From Nocardioides faecalis (lineage in GTDB: Bacteria; Actinomycetota; Actinomycetes; Propionibacteriales; Nocardioidaceae), in assembly GCF_018388425.1 (NCBI RefSeq), contig NZ_CP074406.1:434001-498000 (forward strand): a stretch of 64,000 nucleotides of DNA. The letters are read 5' to 3'. Below the pieces are notes generated by a model. It was not told the DNA's origin. It saw only the letters and a list, made by a program, of their open reading frames with translations, and ran no database searches. This document shows positions 9,194 through 18,281 of this stretch, piece by piece. The first letter of the stretch is position 1. Each line of letters opens with the position of its first letter. The translations under genes and the position numbers were made by a program.

Positions 9194-10239
9194 GCAACAC
9201 CGCGTGGGAGAACCTGAGCAACCAGGCCACCGCGATGGCCGGGATGGTCTACTTCCTGGCCCTGATCGTGTACCTCGCCGAGTGGGCGGCGGTGCGGCAC
9301 ACCGCGGCCGACCGTGAGCTGGTCGCCGCCGGCGTCGGCGGACCGGGCGAGGCCCCGGCGACCGCGGCGCCCACCGGTGCGAGCGAGCCCGGTCGCCGGG
9401 TGGCCTTCCTGGGCCGGCTCGGCATCCTGCTCACCTTCATCGCGGTGGGCGTGCACCTGGTCGCCCTCGTCGGGCGCGGCATGGCCGCGGACCCCAACCG
9501 GGTGCCGTGGGGCAACATGTACGAGTTCACCCTGTCCGGCTCGTTCGTGGTCGCGCTGCTCTACGTCGTGCTCTACCGCCGCTTCGACCTGGCCTGGATG
9601 GGCCCGCTGGTCGTCGGCTTCGTGGTGACGGTGCTGATGGTCGCCGCGATCTGGCTCTACGACGAGGTCGCCCCGCTCACCGAGGCGCTCAACTCGCCCT
9701 GGCTGGTGATCCACGTCGTCTCCGCCGTCATCGCGACCGGTGCCTTCAGCCTGGGTGGCCTCGTCTCGATCATGTACCTGGTCCGGATGCGCGCCGAGCG
9801 GCGCGCCCGTGCCGCGGAGCGCGAGCTCACCGGGTGGATCGCCCGCGTCCCCGAGCTCGACGGGCTCGACCGGCTGGCCTACCGGGTGCACGCCTTCGCC
9901 TTCCCGGTGTGGACCTTCGCCGTGCTCATCACCGGCCCGATCTGGGCGCACGAGGCCTGGTCGCGCTACTGGAACTGGGACCCCAAGGAGGTGTGGGCGT
10001 TCATCACCTGGGTCGTCTACGCCGGCTACCTGCACGCCCGCGCCACCGCGGGCTGGAAGGGCCGCAAGGCCGCGCTGCTGGCGCTGGTCGGACTGGCCAC
10101 CTTGTGGTTCAACTTCATCGGGATCAACTACTTCTCCACCACCAGCCAGCACTCCTACGCCCTGGAGCACACCGTGGAGCGCACCGTCCAGCCCGCGCCG
10201 GGCGAGGATCCAGGAAGCCTGAGGGTTCAGGACGCCTGA
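9190..10239 (+). CDS. ccsB: Cytochrome c synthase subunit CcsB (CcsA/ResC family)
   Basis: The protein has 349 aa and about eight transmembrane helices. The heme-handling tryptophan-rich motif is WSRYWNWDPKEVWAFITW, with conserved histidines in LVIHVVS and in the final TSQHSYA. It transports or binds heme and joins it to apocytochrome c with ResB. The GTG start overlaps the resB stop. The last codons and the stop fall in a 17-bp tandem repeat (10218-10280). Confidence 0.95.
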   Translation: MSNTAWENLSNQATAMAGMVYFLALIVYLAEWAAVRHTAADRELVAAGVGGPGEAPATAAPTGASEPGRRVAFLGRLGILLTFIAVGVHLVALVGRGMAADPNRVPWGNMYEFTLSGSFVVALLYVVLYRRFDLAWMGPLVVGFVVTVLMVAAIWLYDEVAPLTEALNSPWLVIHVVSAVIATGAFSLGGLVSIMYLVRMRAERRARAAERELTGWIARVPELDGLDRLAYRVHAFAFPVWTFAVLITGPIWAHEAWSRYWNWDPKEVWAFITWVVYAGYLHARATAGWKGRKAALLALVGLATLWFNFIGINYFSTTSQHSYALEHTVERTVQPAPGEDPGSLRVQDA

Positions 10240-10280
10240 GGGTTCCGGACGCCTGAGGGTTCAGGACGCCTGAGGGCTCC
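10218..10280 (+). repeat. 17-bp tandem repeat across the ccsB stop codon
   Basis: Three full units of CCTGAGGGTTC(A/C)GGACG (10218-10234, 10235-10251, 10252-10268) and a partial fourth unit run through the end of ccsB. The ccsB TGA at 10237-10239 is inside unit two. The fourth unit forms one arm of a terminator hairpin. Confidence 0.85.
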
Positions 10281-10290
10281 TCAGGCGTCC
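10264..10290. terminator. Hairpin terminator between ccsB and the small membrane protein gene
   Basis: An 11-bp perfect stem (10264-10274 with 10280-10290) has a 5-nt loop. Its right arm includes the stop codon (10281-10283) of the convergent minus-strand gene. The left arm comes from the 17-bp repeat. Confidence 0.6.
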
Positions 10291-10499
10291 GGAGTCTCGG
10301 GTGGCTTCGACTGCTCGCGGCGTCGGCGGCGCTCCAGGTCGCGCAGGAACGCCTCGTCGTCGTCGGGGGCGACCGGTCGGCTCGGCGGGCCCGAGGGGCG
10401 GCGGGTCGCCGGCGTTCCCCCCGTGCCGCGGTCCTGCAACCAGCGGATCGCGAGGTACATCACGATCGCGAAGACGACGACCACCAGCAGGAGCTTCAC
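10281..10499 (-). CDS. Small single-pass membrane protein, function unknown
   Basis: The protein has 72 aa: a hydrophobic N-terminal helix (residues 2-20, KLLLVVVVFAIVMYLAI), a Pro/Ser linker, and a charged helix DEAFLRDLERRRRREQ. The GTG start at 10499-10497 is supported by a TAGGCT box 6 nt upstream. I do not recognise a family. It is convergent with ccsB. Confidence 0.65.
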   Translation of the reverse strand: MKLLLVVVVFAIVMYLAIRWLQDRGTGGTPATRRPSGPPSRPVAPDDDEAFLRDLERRRRREQSKPPETPDA

Positions 10500-10505
10500 G
10501 CGCCC

Positions 10506-10511
10506 AGCCTA
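10506..10511 (-). promoter_or_regulatory. -10 element TAGGCT (leaderless type) for the small membrane protein
   Basis: On the minus strand TAGGCT is followed by exactly 6 nt (GGGCGC) and then the GTG start. Confidence 0.65.
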
Positions 10512-10599
10512 GTTCGCTCCTGGTGAGCGGGGACGAGCGACCCGAGACCCTTGGGCCCGACCGGGCCGCCGCCGTTTCCGCGCCTGGGCCCGCCCGTCC

Positions 10600-10605
10600 T
10601 AGGCT
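10600..10605 (+). promoter_or_regulatory. -10 element TAGGCT (leaderless type) for the DUF4229 gene
   Basis: TAGGCT, then 6 nt (GGGACC), then GTG at 10612. It is nearly identical to the box of the divergent neighbour. Confidence 0.7.
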
Positions 10606-10611
10606 GGGACC

Positions 10612-10875
10612 GTGAAGGAGTTCTGGATCTACACCGGTCTGCGGATCGCGATGTTCATCGGCACGTTCTGCATCGTCTTCGGCCTGTGGTTCCTGGTGGC
10701 CGACTCGGTCAACGTGCTCCTGGTGATGGTGATCGCGTTCCTGATCAGCGGCGTCGCGTCGTACGTGCTGCTCGAGCGGCAGCGCAACGCGTTCGCCCAG
10801 CGGGTCGAGGGCCGCGCCGGCCGGATCAGCGAGAAGTACGAGGAGATGCGCTCCAAGGAGGACGGCGAGGCCTGA
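10612..10875 (+). CDS. DUF4229-type small membrane protein
   Basis: The protein has 87 aa with two transmembrane helices (about residues 8-27 and 32-53), then a charged cytoplasmic helix (ERQRNAFAQRVEGRAGRISEKY). This is the layout of actinobacterial DUF4229 proteins, usually found beside menaquinone or cytochrome c genes. Function unknown. The start is fixed by the TAGGCT box. It is convergent with menA. Confidence 0.7.
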   Translation: MKEFWIYTGLRIAMFIGTFCIVFGLWFLVADSVNVLLVMVIAFLISGVASYVLLERQRNAFAQRVEGRAGRISEKYEEMRSKEDGEA

Positions 10876-10900
10876 GCCTCCCTGCCGCGCTGCTCGACCC

Positions 10901-10927
10901 GATCAGCCGGATCAGCCGGATCAGCCG
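10901..10927. repeat. 9-bp tandem repeat (GATCAGCCG x3) at the menA 3' end
   Basis: Three perfect copies at 10901-10909, 10910-10918 and 10919-10927. The last copy carries the menA stop codon on the minus strand. Confidence 0.8.
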
Positions 10928-11802
10928 GCCAGCAGACCCGCACCGGCGAGCACGGCCCAGGCCAGCTCGGCCATCCCGATCCGCTGCAGCACCGGGATCA
11001 GCGCCGGACCCCGGGCGCCGCCGAGCACGGTCCGCACCGCAGCGCCCGCCGGCACCAGGAACCCCAGGCCGAGCAGGGCCCACCACGTGGTGAGGGCGGC
11101 CAGCACGACCAGCGCCGCCGCCGCGAGCGCGACCAGCAGCGTGAAGAAGACCCGGGTGCGGGCATCTCCCAGCCGCACGGCGAGCGTCAGCTTGCCCGCC
11201 ACCACGTCGGTGGGGATGTCGCGCAGGTTGTTGGCCACGAGGATCACGCAGGCCAGCGCGCCGATGCCGACGCCACCGGCGAGTGCCGGCCAGCCGGCCT
11301 CGCCCCACTCGCCGGTCTGCACGTACGTCGTGCCCACCACCGCGACCAGGCCGAAGAAGACGAAGACCATGACCTCGCCCAGGCCCAGGTAGCCGTAGGG
11401 CTTCGAGCCGCCGGTGTAGAACCAGGCCGCGAGGATGCAGAGCACGCCGACGAGCACCAGCCACAGCGACGTCGTCGCGGCCAGCACCAGCCCGGCGACG
11501 CCGGCGAGACCGAAGCAGCCGAACGCCGCGCGCTTGACCGCGGCCGGCGTGGCCAGGCCGGAGCCGACCAGCCGCAGCGGACCGACCCGCTCGTCGTCGG
11601 TGCCGCGGATGCCGTCGGAGTAGTCGTTGGCGTAGTTGACGCCGACCTGCAGCGCCAGGCTGACCACGAGCGCGAGCAGCGCCTTCCACCACACGGCCTG
11701 GTCGTCGTACGCCGCGACGGCGGTGCCGACCAGCACGGGTGCGACCGCGGCGGGGAGGGTGCGCAGCCGGGCGCCGGCGATCCAGTGTGCGGGAGTGGCC
11801 AT
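10921..11802 (-). CDS. menA: 1,4-dihydroxy-2-naphthoate polyprenyltransferase
   Basis: This 293-aa integral membrane prenyltransferase has about eight to nine helices. The Mg-diphosphate motif NDYSDGIRGTDD is at residues 59-70 and the second motif is NNLRDIPTDVVAGK. It attaches the polyprenyl tail to 1,4-dihydroxy-2-naphthoate, giving demethylmenaquinone for MenG (19041). The start MATPAHWIAGARLRTLP at 11802 matches the family; the longer open frame is antisense to menE. It is divergent from menE with 96 bp between. Confidence 0.95.
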   Translation of the reverse strand: MATPAHWIAGARLRTLPAAVAPVLVGTAVAAYDDQAVWWKALLALVVSLALQVGVNYANDYSDGIRGTDDERVGPLRLVGSGLATPAAVKRAAFGCFGLAGVAGLVLAATTSLWLVLVGVLCILAAWFYTGGSKPYGYLGLGEVMVFVFFGLVAVVGTTYVQTGEWGEAGWPALAGGVGIGALACVILVANNLRDIPTDVVAGKLTLAVRLGDARTRVFFTLLVALAAAALVVLAALTTWWALLGLGFLVPAGAAVRTVLGGARGPALIPVLQRIGMAELAWAVLAGAGLLAG

Positions 11803-11885
11803 GACCGGCGATTCAAGCAGGAGCGGCGGTGCCTCGTGCCGCCGGGTGGGCCTCGCCCTCCTCCCCGGAGAAGGGGCGCGACGGA

Positions 11886-11891
11886 TAGCGT
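11886..11891 (+). promoter_or_regulatory. -10 element TAGCGT of menECD (leaderless type)
   Basis: TAGCGT lies 7 nt before the menE GTG and no ribosome site is seen. Confidence 0.55.
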
Positions 11892-11898
11892 CTGAGGC

Positions 11899-12930
11899 GT
11901 GGAGCTGTTCTGGGTGCGTGGCGGGGCGGACGAGGTCGTGGCCTCGGTCGCGGACTGGTTGTCGGCCGACCCGGCCCCACCCGCGGTGGTCGAGACCTCC
12001 GGCTCGACCGGCGCCCCGAAGCGGGTCGTGCTGCCGCGCGCCGCGGTGCTGGCCTCGGTGCGGGCCTCCGCCGAGCGCCTGGGCGCCACCGGACCGTGGG
12101 TGCTGGCGCTGCCCGCCACCTTCGTCGCCGGGCTCCAGGTCGTCGTCCGCTCGCTGGTCGCCGGGCACCGGCCGACCCTGTTGGAGCGCGACGGCTGGCC
12201 CGAGGGCGAGGGCTGGTTCGTCTCGTTGGTGCCGACCCAGCTGCGCCGGATGCTGACCGACCCCGTCGACGTGGCGGCCCTGCGCCGCGCGCACACCGTC
12301 CTGCTCGGCGGCGGGCCGATCGGCGCGTCGCTGCGTGAGAGCGCGGAGCGCGCCGGGGTGCACGTGGTGGCGACGTACGGCTCCGCGGAGACCGCCGGAG
12401 GCTGCGTCTACGACGGGGTGCCGCTCGACGGCGTCGCGGTCGCGCTCGGTGAGGGCGGCCGGATCCGGATCGCCGGGCCCACCCTGTTCACCGGCTACGA
12501 CGGTGACCCGACGGCCACCGCCGAGGTGCTGCGCGACGGCTGGTTCCAGACCTCGGACGCCGGCCGGATCGACGCCGACGGCCGGCTCGAGGTGATCGGC
12601 CGGGTCGACGACGTGATCGTCAGCGGCGGCCTCAACGTGCCCGGGCCCGCCGTGGCCGAGCGGCTGCGCACCCACCCCGGCCTCGCGGCCGCGGAGGTGC
12701 TCGGCGTGCCCGACCCGGAGTGGGGCCGGCGCGTCGTCGCGTTCGTGGTGCCCGCGCCGCCGGGACCCGCACCCGGGTTGGAGGAGCTGCGCGACTGGGT
12801 CGGTGCCACGGAGCCCCGCGCCTGGGCGCCGCGCAGCCTCGTGGTGCTCGACGACATCCCGCTGCTGGGCAACGGCAAGCCGGACCGGCAGGCGCTGCTG
12901 GCGCTGGCCGGCCAGCAGGTGCGGCCATGA
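11899..12930 (+). CDS. menE: o-Succinylbenzoate-CoA ligase
   Basis: The 343-aa AMP-forming ligase activates o-succinylbenzoate with CoA in menaquinone synthesis. The ATP loop SGSTGAPKRV is at about residues 35-44, TYGSAETAGG is motif A5, and the late motifs are TSDAGR and GRVDDVIVSGG, with the catalytic Lys in LGNGKPDRQ near the C-terminus. It is shorter than typical MenE because the N-terminal lobe before the ATP loop is only about 35 residues. menC overlaps it by ATGA, which supports the assignment. Confidence 0.9.
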   Translation: MELFWVRGGADEVVASVADWLSADPAPPAVVETSGSTGAPKRVVLPRAAVLASVRASAERLGATGPWVLALPATFVAGLQVVVRSLVAGHRPTLLERDGWPEGEGWFVSLVPTQLRRMLTDPVDVAALRRAHTVLLGGGPIGASLRESAERAGVHVVATYGSAETAGGCVYDGVPLDGVAVALGEGGRIRIAGPTLFTGYDGDPTATAEVLRDGWFQTSDAGRIDADGRLEVIGRVDDVIVSGGLNVPGPAVAERLRTHPGLAAAEVLGVPDPEWGRRVVAFVVPAPPGPAPGLEELRDWVGATEPRAWAPRSLVVLDDIPLLGNGKPDRQALLALAGQQVRP

Positions 12931-13874
12931 GGGTCGTCGCCGTGCCGATGACGACCCGGTTCCGCGGCATCACGGTGCGCGAGATGGCGCTGCTGCGCGG
13001 CCCCGCCGGCTGGGGGGAGTGGAGCCCCTTCCTGGAGTACTCGCCCGAGGTCGCCGAGCCGTGGCTGCGCTGCGCCGAGGAGGCCGCCGCGGGGGACTGG
13101 CCCGCGCCCGTGCGCGACAGCGTGCCCGTCAACGTCACCGTGCCCGCGGTGGACCCCGAGCGTGCGCACCGCATCGTCACCGACAGCGGCTGCCGCACCG
13201 CCAAGGTGAAGGTCGCCGACGCCGGCCGGCCGCTGGCCGAGGACCAGGCCCGCCTGGAGGCGGTGCGCGACGCGCTCGGCCCCACGGGGTTGATCCGCAT
13301 CGACGTCAACGGCGGCTGGAGCGTGGAGGAGGCCGTCGCGGCGATCGCGGTCCTGGAGCGCGCCGCCGGCGGCCTGGAGTACGTCGAGCAGCCGACCGCC
13401 TCCGTGGAGGACCTGGCTCGCGTGCGCCGGCGCGTGGCGGTGCCCATCGCCGCGGACGAGTCGATCCGCCGCGCCGAGGACCCCTACCGGGTGCGCGAGC
13501 TGGAGGCCGCGGACGTGGCGGTGCTCAAGGTGCAGCCGCTCGGCGGGGTGCGCGCCTGCCTGGAGATCGCCGAGCGCATCGAGCTGCCGGTCGTGGTCTC
13601 CTCGGCGTTGGAGACCTCCGTGGGCATCGCGGCCGGGGTGGCGCTGGCCGCGGCGCTGCCCGAGCTGCCGCACGCCTGCGGCCTGGCGACCGTGCAGCTG
13701 CTCACCGCGGACGTGGCCAGCGAGCCGCTGCTCCCGGTGGACGGCGCGCTGCCGGTGCGCCGGCCGAAGGTCGACCCGCAGCAGCTGGACCTGCTCGCGG
13801 CCGCGCCGGAGCGGGTGCGCGCCTGGCAGGCCAGGCTGGAGGCCGTCCGCGCGGTGCGGGAGACTCGGCGCTGA
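12927..13874 (+). CDS. menC: o-Succinylbenzoate synthase
   Basis: This 315-aa enolase-superfamily enzyme dehydrates SHCHC to o-succinylbenzoate. The catalytic pair K93/K95 is in TAKVKV; the metal ligands are D126 (IDVNGGW), E154 (EYVEQP) and D177 (IAADES); and the second catalytic base is K201 (VLKVQPLGG). It overlaps both menE and menD. Confidence 0.95.
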   Translation: MRVVAVPMTTRFRGITVREMALLRGPAGWGEWSPFLEYSPEVAEPWLRCAEEAAAGDWPAPVRDSVPVNVTVPAVDPERAHRIVTDSGCRTAKVKVADAGRPLAEDQARLEAVRDALGPTGLIRIDVNGGWSVEEAVAAIAVLERAAGGLEYVEQPTASVEDLARVRRRVAVPIAADESIRRAEDPYRVRELEAADVAVLKVQPLGGVRACLEIAERIELPVVVSSALETSVGIAAGVALAAALPELPHACGLATVQLLTADVASEPLLPVDGALPVRRPKVDPQQLDLLAAAPERVRAWQARLEAVRAVRETRR

Positions 13875-15601
13875 TGCCTGCGCCCACCCCCGACCCCGCG
13901 CCCGCTCCGTCCCTCTCGGCAGGGGAGACGGCCGGCGAGCTCGCCGACGCCCTGGTCCGCTGGCTGGTGCGCGCCGGCGTGACCGACGTGGTGCTGGCGC
14001 CGGGCTCCCGCAACGCCCCGCTGGTCCTGGCGCTGTGGGCCGCGGCCCCCGCCGGTGGGCCCCGGTTGCACGTGCGCATCGACGAGCGGACCGCGGCCTT
14101 CCTCGCCCTCGGCCTGACCAAGGTCTCCGAGCGACGCCGCGCCGCGGTCCTGACGACCTCGGGCACCGCGGTGGCCAACCTGCACCCGGCCGTCCTCGAG
14201 GCGGTGCACGCCGGCGTCGGCCTCGTCGTGGTCTCCGCGGACCGCCCGGCACGGTTGCGCGGCACCGGCGCCAACCAGACCACCGACCAGGTCGGCATCT
14301 TCTCCCCGCTCGTGACCTCCCACGACGTGGCGACGGTGACCGAGCTGCGCGCGGTGCCGGCGCCGCCCGAGCAGGTGGTGCACCTCAACGTGCAGCTGGA
14401 CGTGCCGCTCGTCCCGCCCGCGCCGCCGCAGCCCGTGGCGCTCGGACCCGCCGACCGGCCCGCTCCCGCCGATCCTGCTGCCGACGACCGTGAGCCGTCG
14501 GCGCCCTACGTGCTGGAGCGCGGCCCGCGCACGGTGGTGGTCGCCGGCGACGGCGCCGGCCCCGCCGCCCGGGTGCTCGCGGAGTCCGCCGGCTGGCCGC
14601 TGCTGGCCGAGCCGACCAGCGGCGCCCGCACCGGTGAGAACGCGCTGCGTGCCTACCGGCTGCTGCTGGGCACCGACCTGGGCCGCCGCATCGAGCGGGT
14701 GGTCGTGCTGGGCCGGCCCACCCTGTCCCGCCCGGTCACCAACCTGCTGGCGCGTGACGACGTCGAGGTGCTGGTGGTGCCGGCCGCCGGCCACTGGCCG
14801 CCCCGCCCCGCAGGAGCCCGCACCATCACGGCGCCACGCTGGGACGAGCAGGGGGTCGACGACCCGGCCTGGCTCGCCGCCTGGCGCGAGGCCGACCGCG
14901 ACCTCGGCCGGAGCATCGACCGCCTGCTCGCCGCCGAGCCCGCCCTCACGCCGTACGACGTCGCGGCGGCCACCTTCGCCGCGCTACCGGCCGGCGGGCT
15001 GCTGGTGGTGGGCGCCTCCAGCCCGATCCGCGACCTGGACCTGATGGCGCGCCCGGCACCGGTGGGCACGCGCCGCAAGCTGCTGGCCAACCGCGGCCTG
15101 GCCGGCATCGACGGCACCATCAGCACCGCGATCGGTGCCGCGCTGGGCCGTCCGCACTCCACCCGCAACCTCGCGCTGATGGGCGACCTGACGTTCCTGC
15201 ACGACCAGACCGGGCTGGTGATCGGCCCGGACGAGCCGCGTCCCGACCTGACGATCGTGGTGCCCAACGACGACGGCGGCGCGATCTTCTCGATGCTGGA
15301 GCAGGGCGGCGCCGCGCACGCCGCGTCGTTCGAGCGCCTCTTCGGCACCCCGCACGGCACGGACCTCGCCGGGCTGTGCGCCGCGGCCCGGGTCCCGCAC
15401 CTGCGGGTCTCCTCGCGGCCCGAGCTGGAGCAGGCGCTGAGCAGCCCCAACGGAGGCATCGAGGTGGTCGAGGCCGTCGTCGACCGGGCCGGGCGCCGGC
15501 ACCTCGACGAGCGGCTGCGCGCGCTGGCACTCGACCTGGCCCCAGCCCGACCGGCAGCCCGACCGGCAGCCCGACCGGCAGCAGGACCGACAGTCCGGTG
15601 A
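13874..15601 (+). CDS. menD: 2-succinyl-5-enolpyruvyl-6-hydroxy-3-cyclohexene-1-carboxylate synthase
   Basis: The 575-aa ThDP-dependent enzyme makes SEPHCHC from isochorismate and 2-oxoglutarate. Recognisable parts are [14 protein letters not shown] (about residues 38-51), the ThDP glutamate region [27 protein letters not shown], and the ThDP/Mg motif [12 protein letters not shown] followed by [12 protein letters not shown]. The C-terminus is a low-complexity AARP repeat coded by a 12-bp tandem repeat. The ATG overlaps the menC stop (TGATG). MenF and MenH are not in this window. Confidence 0.95.
   Translation: MPAPTPDPAPAPSLSAGETAGELADALVRWLVRAGVTDVVLAPGSRNAPLVLALWAAAPAGGPRLHVRIDERTAAFLALGLTKVSERRRAAVLTTSGTAVANLHPAVLEAVHAGVGLVVVSADRPARLRGTGANQTTDQVGIFSPLVTSHDVATVTELRAVPAPPEQVVHLNVQLDVPLVPPAPPQPVALGPADRPAPADPAADDREPSAPYVLERGPRTVVVAGDGAGPAARVLAESAGWPLLAEPTSGARTGENALRAYRLLLGTDLGRRIERVVVLGRPTLSRPVTNLLARDDVEVLVVPAAGHWPPRPAGARTITAPRWDEQGVDDPAWLAAWREADRDLGRSIDRLLAAEPALTPYDVAAATFAALPAGGLLVVGASSPIRDLDLMARPAPVGTRRKLLANRGLAGIDGTISTAIGAALGRPHSTRNLALMGDLTFLHDQTGLVIGPDEPRPDLTIVVPNDDGGAIFSMLEQGGAAHAASFERLFGTPHGTDLAGLCAAARVPHLRVSSRPELEQALSSPNGGIEVVEAVVDRAGRRHLDERLRALALDLAPARPAARPAARPAAGPTVR
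15546..15581 (+). repeat. 12-bp tandem repeat at the menD 3' end
   Basis: Three perfect units of CCCGACCGGCAG code for an ARPA repeat just before the menD stop. The unit length is a multiple of three, so copy number changes would keep the frame. Confidence 0.8.
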
Positions 15602-17493
15602 GCCTGGCAGGCGACCCGGACGAGACGGGGGTGGACCCCGACGCCGCGGACGCCTGCTCCTTCGCCGCTCCCGCCGAGACCCGCACGGCCTCGCCGCTGC
15701 GCCACTTCATCAGCACCGAGACGACCGGTGCCGCGCTGCTGGTCGCCGCGGCCCTGGTCGCGTTGGTGTGGGCGAACTCGCCGGCCTCGGGCGCCTACGA
15801 GGACCTGTGGCACCTGCGGCTCGCGGTGCAGCTCGCCGGCGGTGGGATCGACCTCGACCTGCACCACTGGGTCAACGACGGCCTGATGGTGGTCTTCTTC
15901 TTCGTCATCGGCCTGGAGGTGCGCCGCGAGTTCGCGGTCGGCGAGCTGACCGACCGGCGCCGGCTGCGGGTGCCGCTGGTCGCCGGCCTGGGCGGCATGC
16001 TGGTGCCGGCGGCGCTCTACCTGCTGCTCAACCCGACCGGCGAGGCCGCGGCCGGCTGGGGCGTGGTGATCGGCACCGACACCGCTTTCCTGCTCGGCGC
16101 GCTCGCCCTGGTCGGGCCGCGCGTGTCCACCCAGCTGCGGATCTTCCTGCTCACCCTGACCGTGATCGACGACATCGTCGCGGTCAGCGTGATCGGCGTC
16201 GTCTACTCCGACGGCCTCGAGCCCGCCGCGCTCGCGGTCGCCGCCGCCTGCCTGGTGCTGCTGGTGGTGCTGGACCGGGTGGGGGAGTGGCGCGCGTCGC
16301 CGTACGTCGTGACCGTGCTGGTGCTCTGGATCGCCACGCTGGAGTCCGGGGTGCACGCCGCCATCGCCGGCATGGTCTCCGGTCTGCTGGTGCCCGCCGC
16401 CGACCCGGACCGCCGGCTGGTGCAACGTGCCGCCGCCCGGGTGCGGCGCTTCCAGCAGTCGCCGCTGCCGCAGGTGCAGCGGCAGGCGCGCCGGGAGCTG
16501 AACCGCGCGGTCTCGGTGAACGAGCGGCTGCAGGAGGTGCTGCACGGGTGGACCAGCTTCGTGGTGGTGCCGGTCTTCGCGCTGGCCAACGCCGGCATCG
16601 ACCTGCGCGACGGGGTGCTGCGCGACGCCCTCGGCTCCCCGATCACCTGGGGGGTCGTCCTCGGCCTGGTGCTGGGCAAGCTCCTCGGCATCGGGCTGGG
16701 CGCGCTGGGCGCGGTCCGGCTGGGCGCCGGTGAGCTGCCGGAGGGGGTGGGCGCCGGGCACACGCTCGCGGGCGCCGCGCTCTCGGGCATCGGCTTCACG
16801 GTCTCCCTGCTGATCATCGGCCTGGCCTTCGACGACCAGCGGATGCAGGACGAGGCGAAGGTCGGGGTGCTGCTCGCCGCGGTCCTGGCGGCCGCGCTGG
16901 GCTGGCTGGTCTTCGCCGTGGCCGCGCGGTTCTTCGACCAACGCGACGCGGCACTGCCCACCACCCTCGCCGAACCGGTCGACCCGGCCACCGACCATGT
17001 CGCCGGCCCGCCGGACGCCCCGCTCACGCTGGTGGAGTACTTCGACTACGAGTGCCCGTTCTGCGCCCGCGCCACCGGCGCCGCGCGTGAGGTGCGCCGC
17101 CACTTCGGCGACCGGCTGCGCTACGTGGCCCGGCACCTGCCGCTGGCCGTGCACCCGCACGCCGTGCTCGCCGGGGTCGCCGCCGAGGCGGCCGGACGCC
17201 AGGGCAGGTTCTGGGAGATGCACGACCTGCTGTTCTCGAACCAGGACCGGCTGAGCCGGGCCGACCTCCTCGAGCACGCCGCCACGCTGGGCCTGGACGT
17301 GGACCGCTTCGCCGCCGACCTCGACGACCCCGCGCTGCTGGCCCGGGTCGAGCGGGACGAGACCAGCGCGGCCGGCGGCGGCGTGCGGGGCACGCCGACC
17401 TTCTTCGTCGGCACCGAGCGCCACCAGGGTCCGTACGACGCCCGCAGCCTCATCGCCGCGCTGGAGGCCGCGGCCCAGCGGACGCGATCCTGA
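15598..17493 (+). CDS. nhaA: NhaA Na+/H+ antiporter fused to a C-terminal DsbA-like thioredoxin domain
   Basis: The protein has 631 aa from a GTG overlapping the menD stop (GTGA). Residues about 34-445 are Nha[40 protein letters not shown], the paired aspartates in [14 protein letters not shown], and a final helix block. After a linker near residue 455, residues about 465-631 form a DsbA-like domain with CPFC (Cys486, Cys489) in [14 protein letters not shown] and the cis-Pro GTPTFFVG. NhaA exchanges sodium for protons; the redox domain would sit beyond the last helix. Such fusions occur in other actinobacteria. Confidence 0.92.
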   Translation: MSLAGDPDETGVDPDAADACSFAAPAETRTASPLRHFISTETTGAALLVAAALVALVWANSPASGAYEDLWHLRLAVQLAGGGIDLDLHHWVNDGLMVVFFFVIGLEVRREFAVGELTDRRRLRVPLVAGLGGMLVPAALYLLLNPTGEAAAGWGVVIGTDTAFLLGALALVGPRVSTQLRIFLLTLTVIDDIVAVSVIGVVYSDGLEPAALAVAAACLVLLVVLDRVGEWRASPYVVTVLVLWIATLESGVHAAIAGMVSGLLVPAADPDRRLVQRAAARVRRFQQSPLPQVQRQARRELNRAVSVNERLQEVLHGWTSFVVVPVFALANAGIDLRDGVLRDALGSPITWGVVLGLVLGKLLGIGLGALGAVRLGAGELPEGVGAGHTLAGAALSGIGFTVSLLIIGLAFDDQRMQDEAKVGVLLAAVLAAALGWLVFAVAARFFDQRDAALPTTLAEPVDPATDHVAGPPDAPLTLVEYFDYECPFCARATGAAREVRRHFGDRLRYVARHLPLAVHPHAVLAGVAAEAAGRQGRFWEMHDLLFSNQDRLSRADLLEHAATLGLDVDRFAADLDDPALLARVERDETSAAGGGVRGTPTFFVGTERHQGPYDARSLIAALEAAAQRTRS

Positions 17494-17527
17494 ACCGCCA
17501 CCCCTGCCCCGTGGTGGATCGCCCCAC

Positions 17528-17533
17528 TACGGT
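17528..17533 (+). promoter_or_regulatory. -10 element TACGGT (leaderless type)
   Basis: TACGGT, 6 nt (GGGCAC), then ATG at 17540. Confidence 0.65.
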
Positions 17534-17539
17534 GGGCAC

Positions 17540-18178
17540 ATGCGACTGACGAAGTTCGGCCACGCGGCCGTCCGGATCACTCACGAGGACACCACGGTGG
17601 TGCTGGACCCCGGCGCCTGGAGCGAGCGGGAGGCGGTGGAGGGTGCCGACGCGGTGCTCATCACCCACGAGCACGCCGACCACTACCACCCCGACCACCT
17701 GCGGGCCACGGACGCCCCGATCTACACGATCGGCGCCGTCGCCGCGCAGATCCGGGAGAGCGCCCCGGACATCGCGGAGCGGGTCACGGTCGTCTCCCCG
17801 GAGGAGACCTGGCAGCTGGGCAGCATCGGGGTGAAGGCGATCGGTGAGCTGCACGCGGTGATCCACCCCGAGATGCCGCGGTTCAACAACAGCGGCTACC
17901 TGTTCACCCTCGGCGACACCACCGTCTTCCACCCCGGTGACGCGCTGACCGGTCCCGGTGTGCCGGTCGACGTGCTCCTTGCCCCGGTCTCCGCGCCCTG
18001 GATGCGGGCCAGCGAGGGCATCGACTTCGCCCGGTCGGTGGGGGCGGCGCGCAACGTGGCGATCCACGACGCGGTCTACTCGCCCGAGGGGCTCGGCTTC
18101 GCTGACGGCCTGTTCGGCCGCCTGCTCGGCGCCCGCGACCTGGACTACGTCCGGCTCGCCTCCGGCTCCGACCTCTGA
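17540..18178 (+). CDS. MBL-fold metal-dependent hydrolase (UlaG-like)
   Basis: The protein has 212 aa. The metal motif HEHADHYHPDH (about residues 43-53, THxHxDH class) and later GELHAVIH, FHPGDAL and HDAVYS are the usual metallo-beta-lactamase-fold ligand blocks. It starts directly with MRLTKFGHAAVRI, common for small UlaG/RomA-like hydrolases. Substrate unknown. It is a solitary gene with its own promoter box. Confidence 0.85.
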   Translation: MRLTKFGHAAVRITHEDTTVVLDPGAWSEREAVEGADAVLITHEHADHYHPDHLRATDAPIYTIGAVAAQIRESAPDIAERVTVVSPEETWQLGSIGVKAIGELHAVIHPEMPRFNNSGYLFTLGDTTVFHPGDALTGPGVPVDVLLAPVSAPWMRASEGIDFARSVGAARNVAIHDAVYSPEGLGFADGLFGRLLGARDLDYVRLASGSDL

Positions 18179-18269
18179 GCCCAGCGGCGACGAGGAGGAC
18201 GAGCGCGACGACGAGCGAGGGGCGAGTGAGCGGGCGAATCCCCGCTTCGGCGCTCTCAGGTGGACGCGG

Positions 18270-18275
18270 CATGAT
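18270..18275 (+). promoter_or_regulatory. -10-like element CATGAT (leaderless type)
   Basis: CATGAT then 6 nt (GGCCGG) then ATG at 18282. It differs from TAnnnT at one position. Confidence 0.45.
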
Positions 18276-18281
18276 GGCCGG

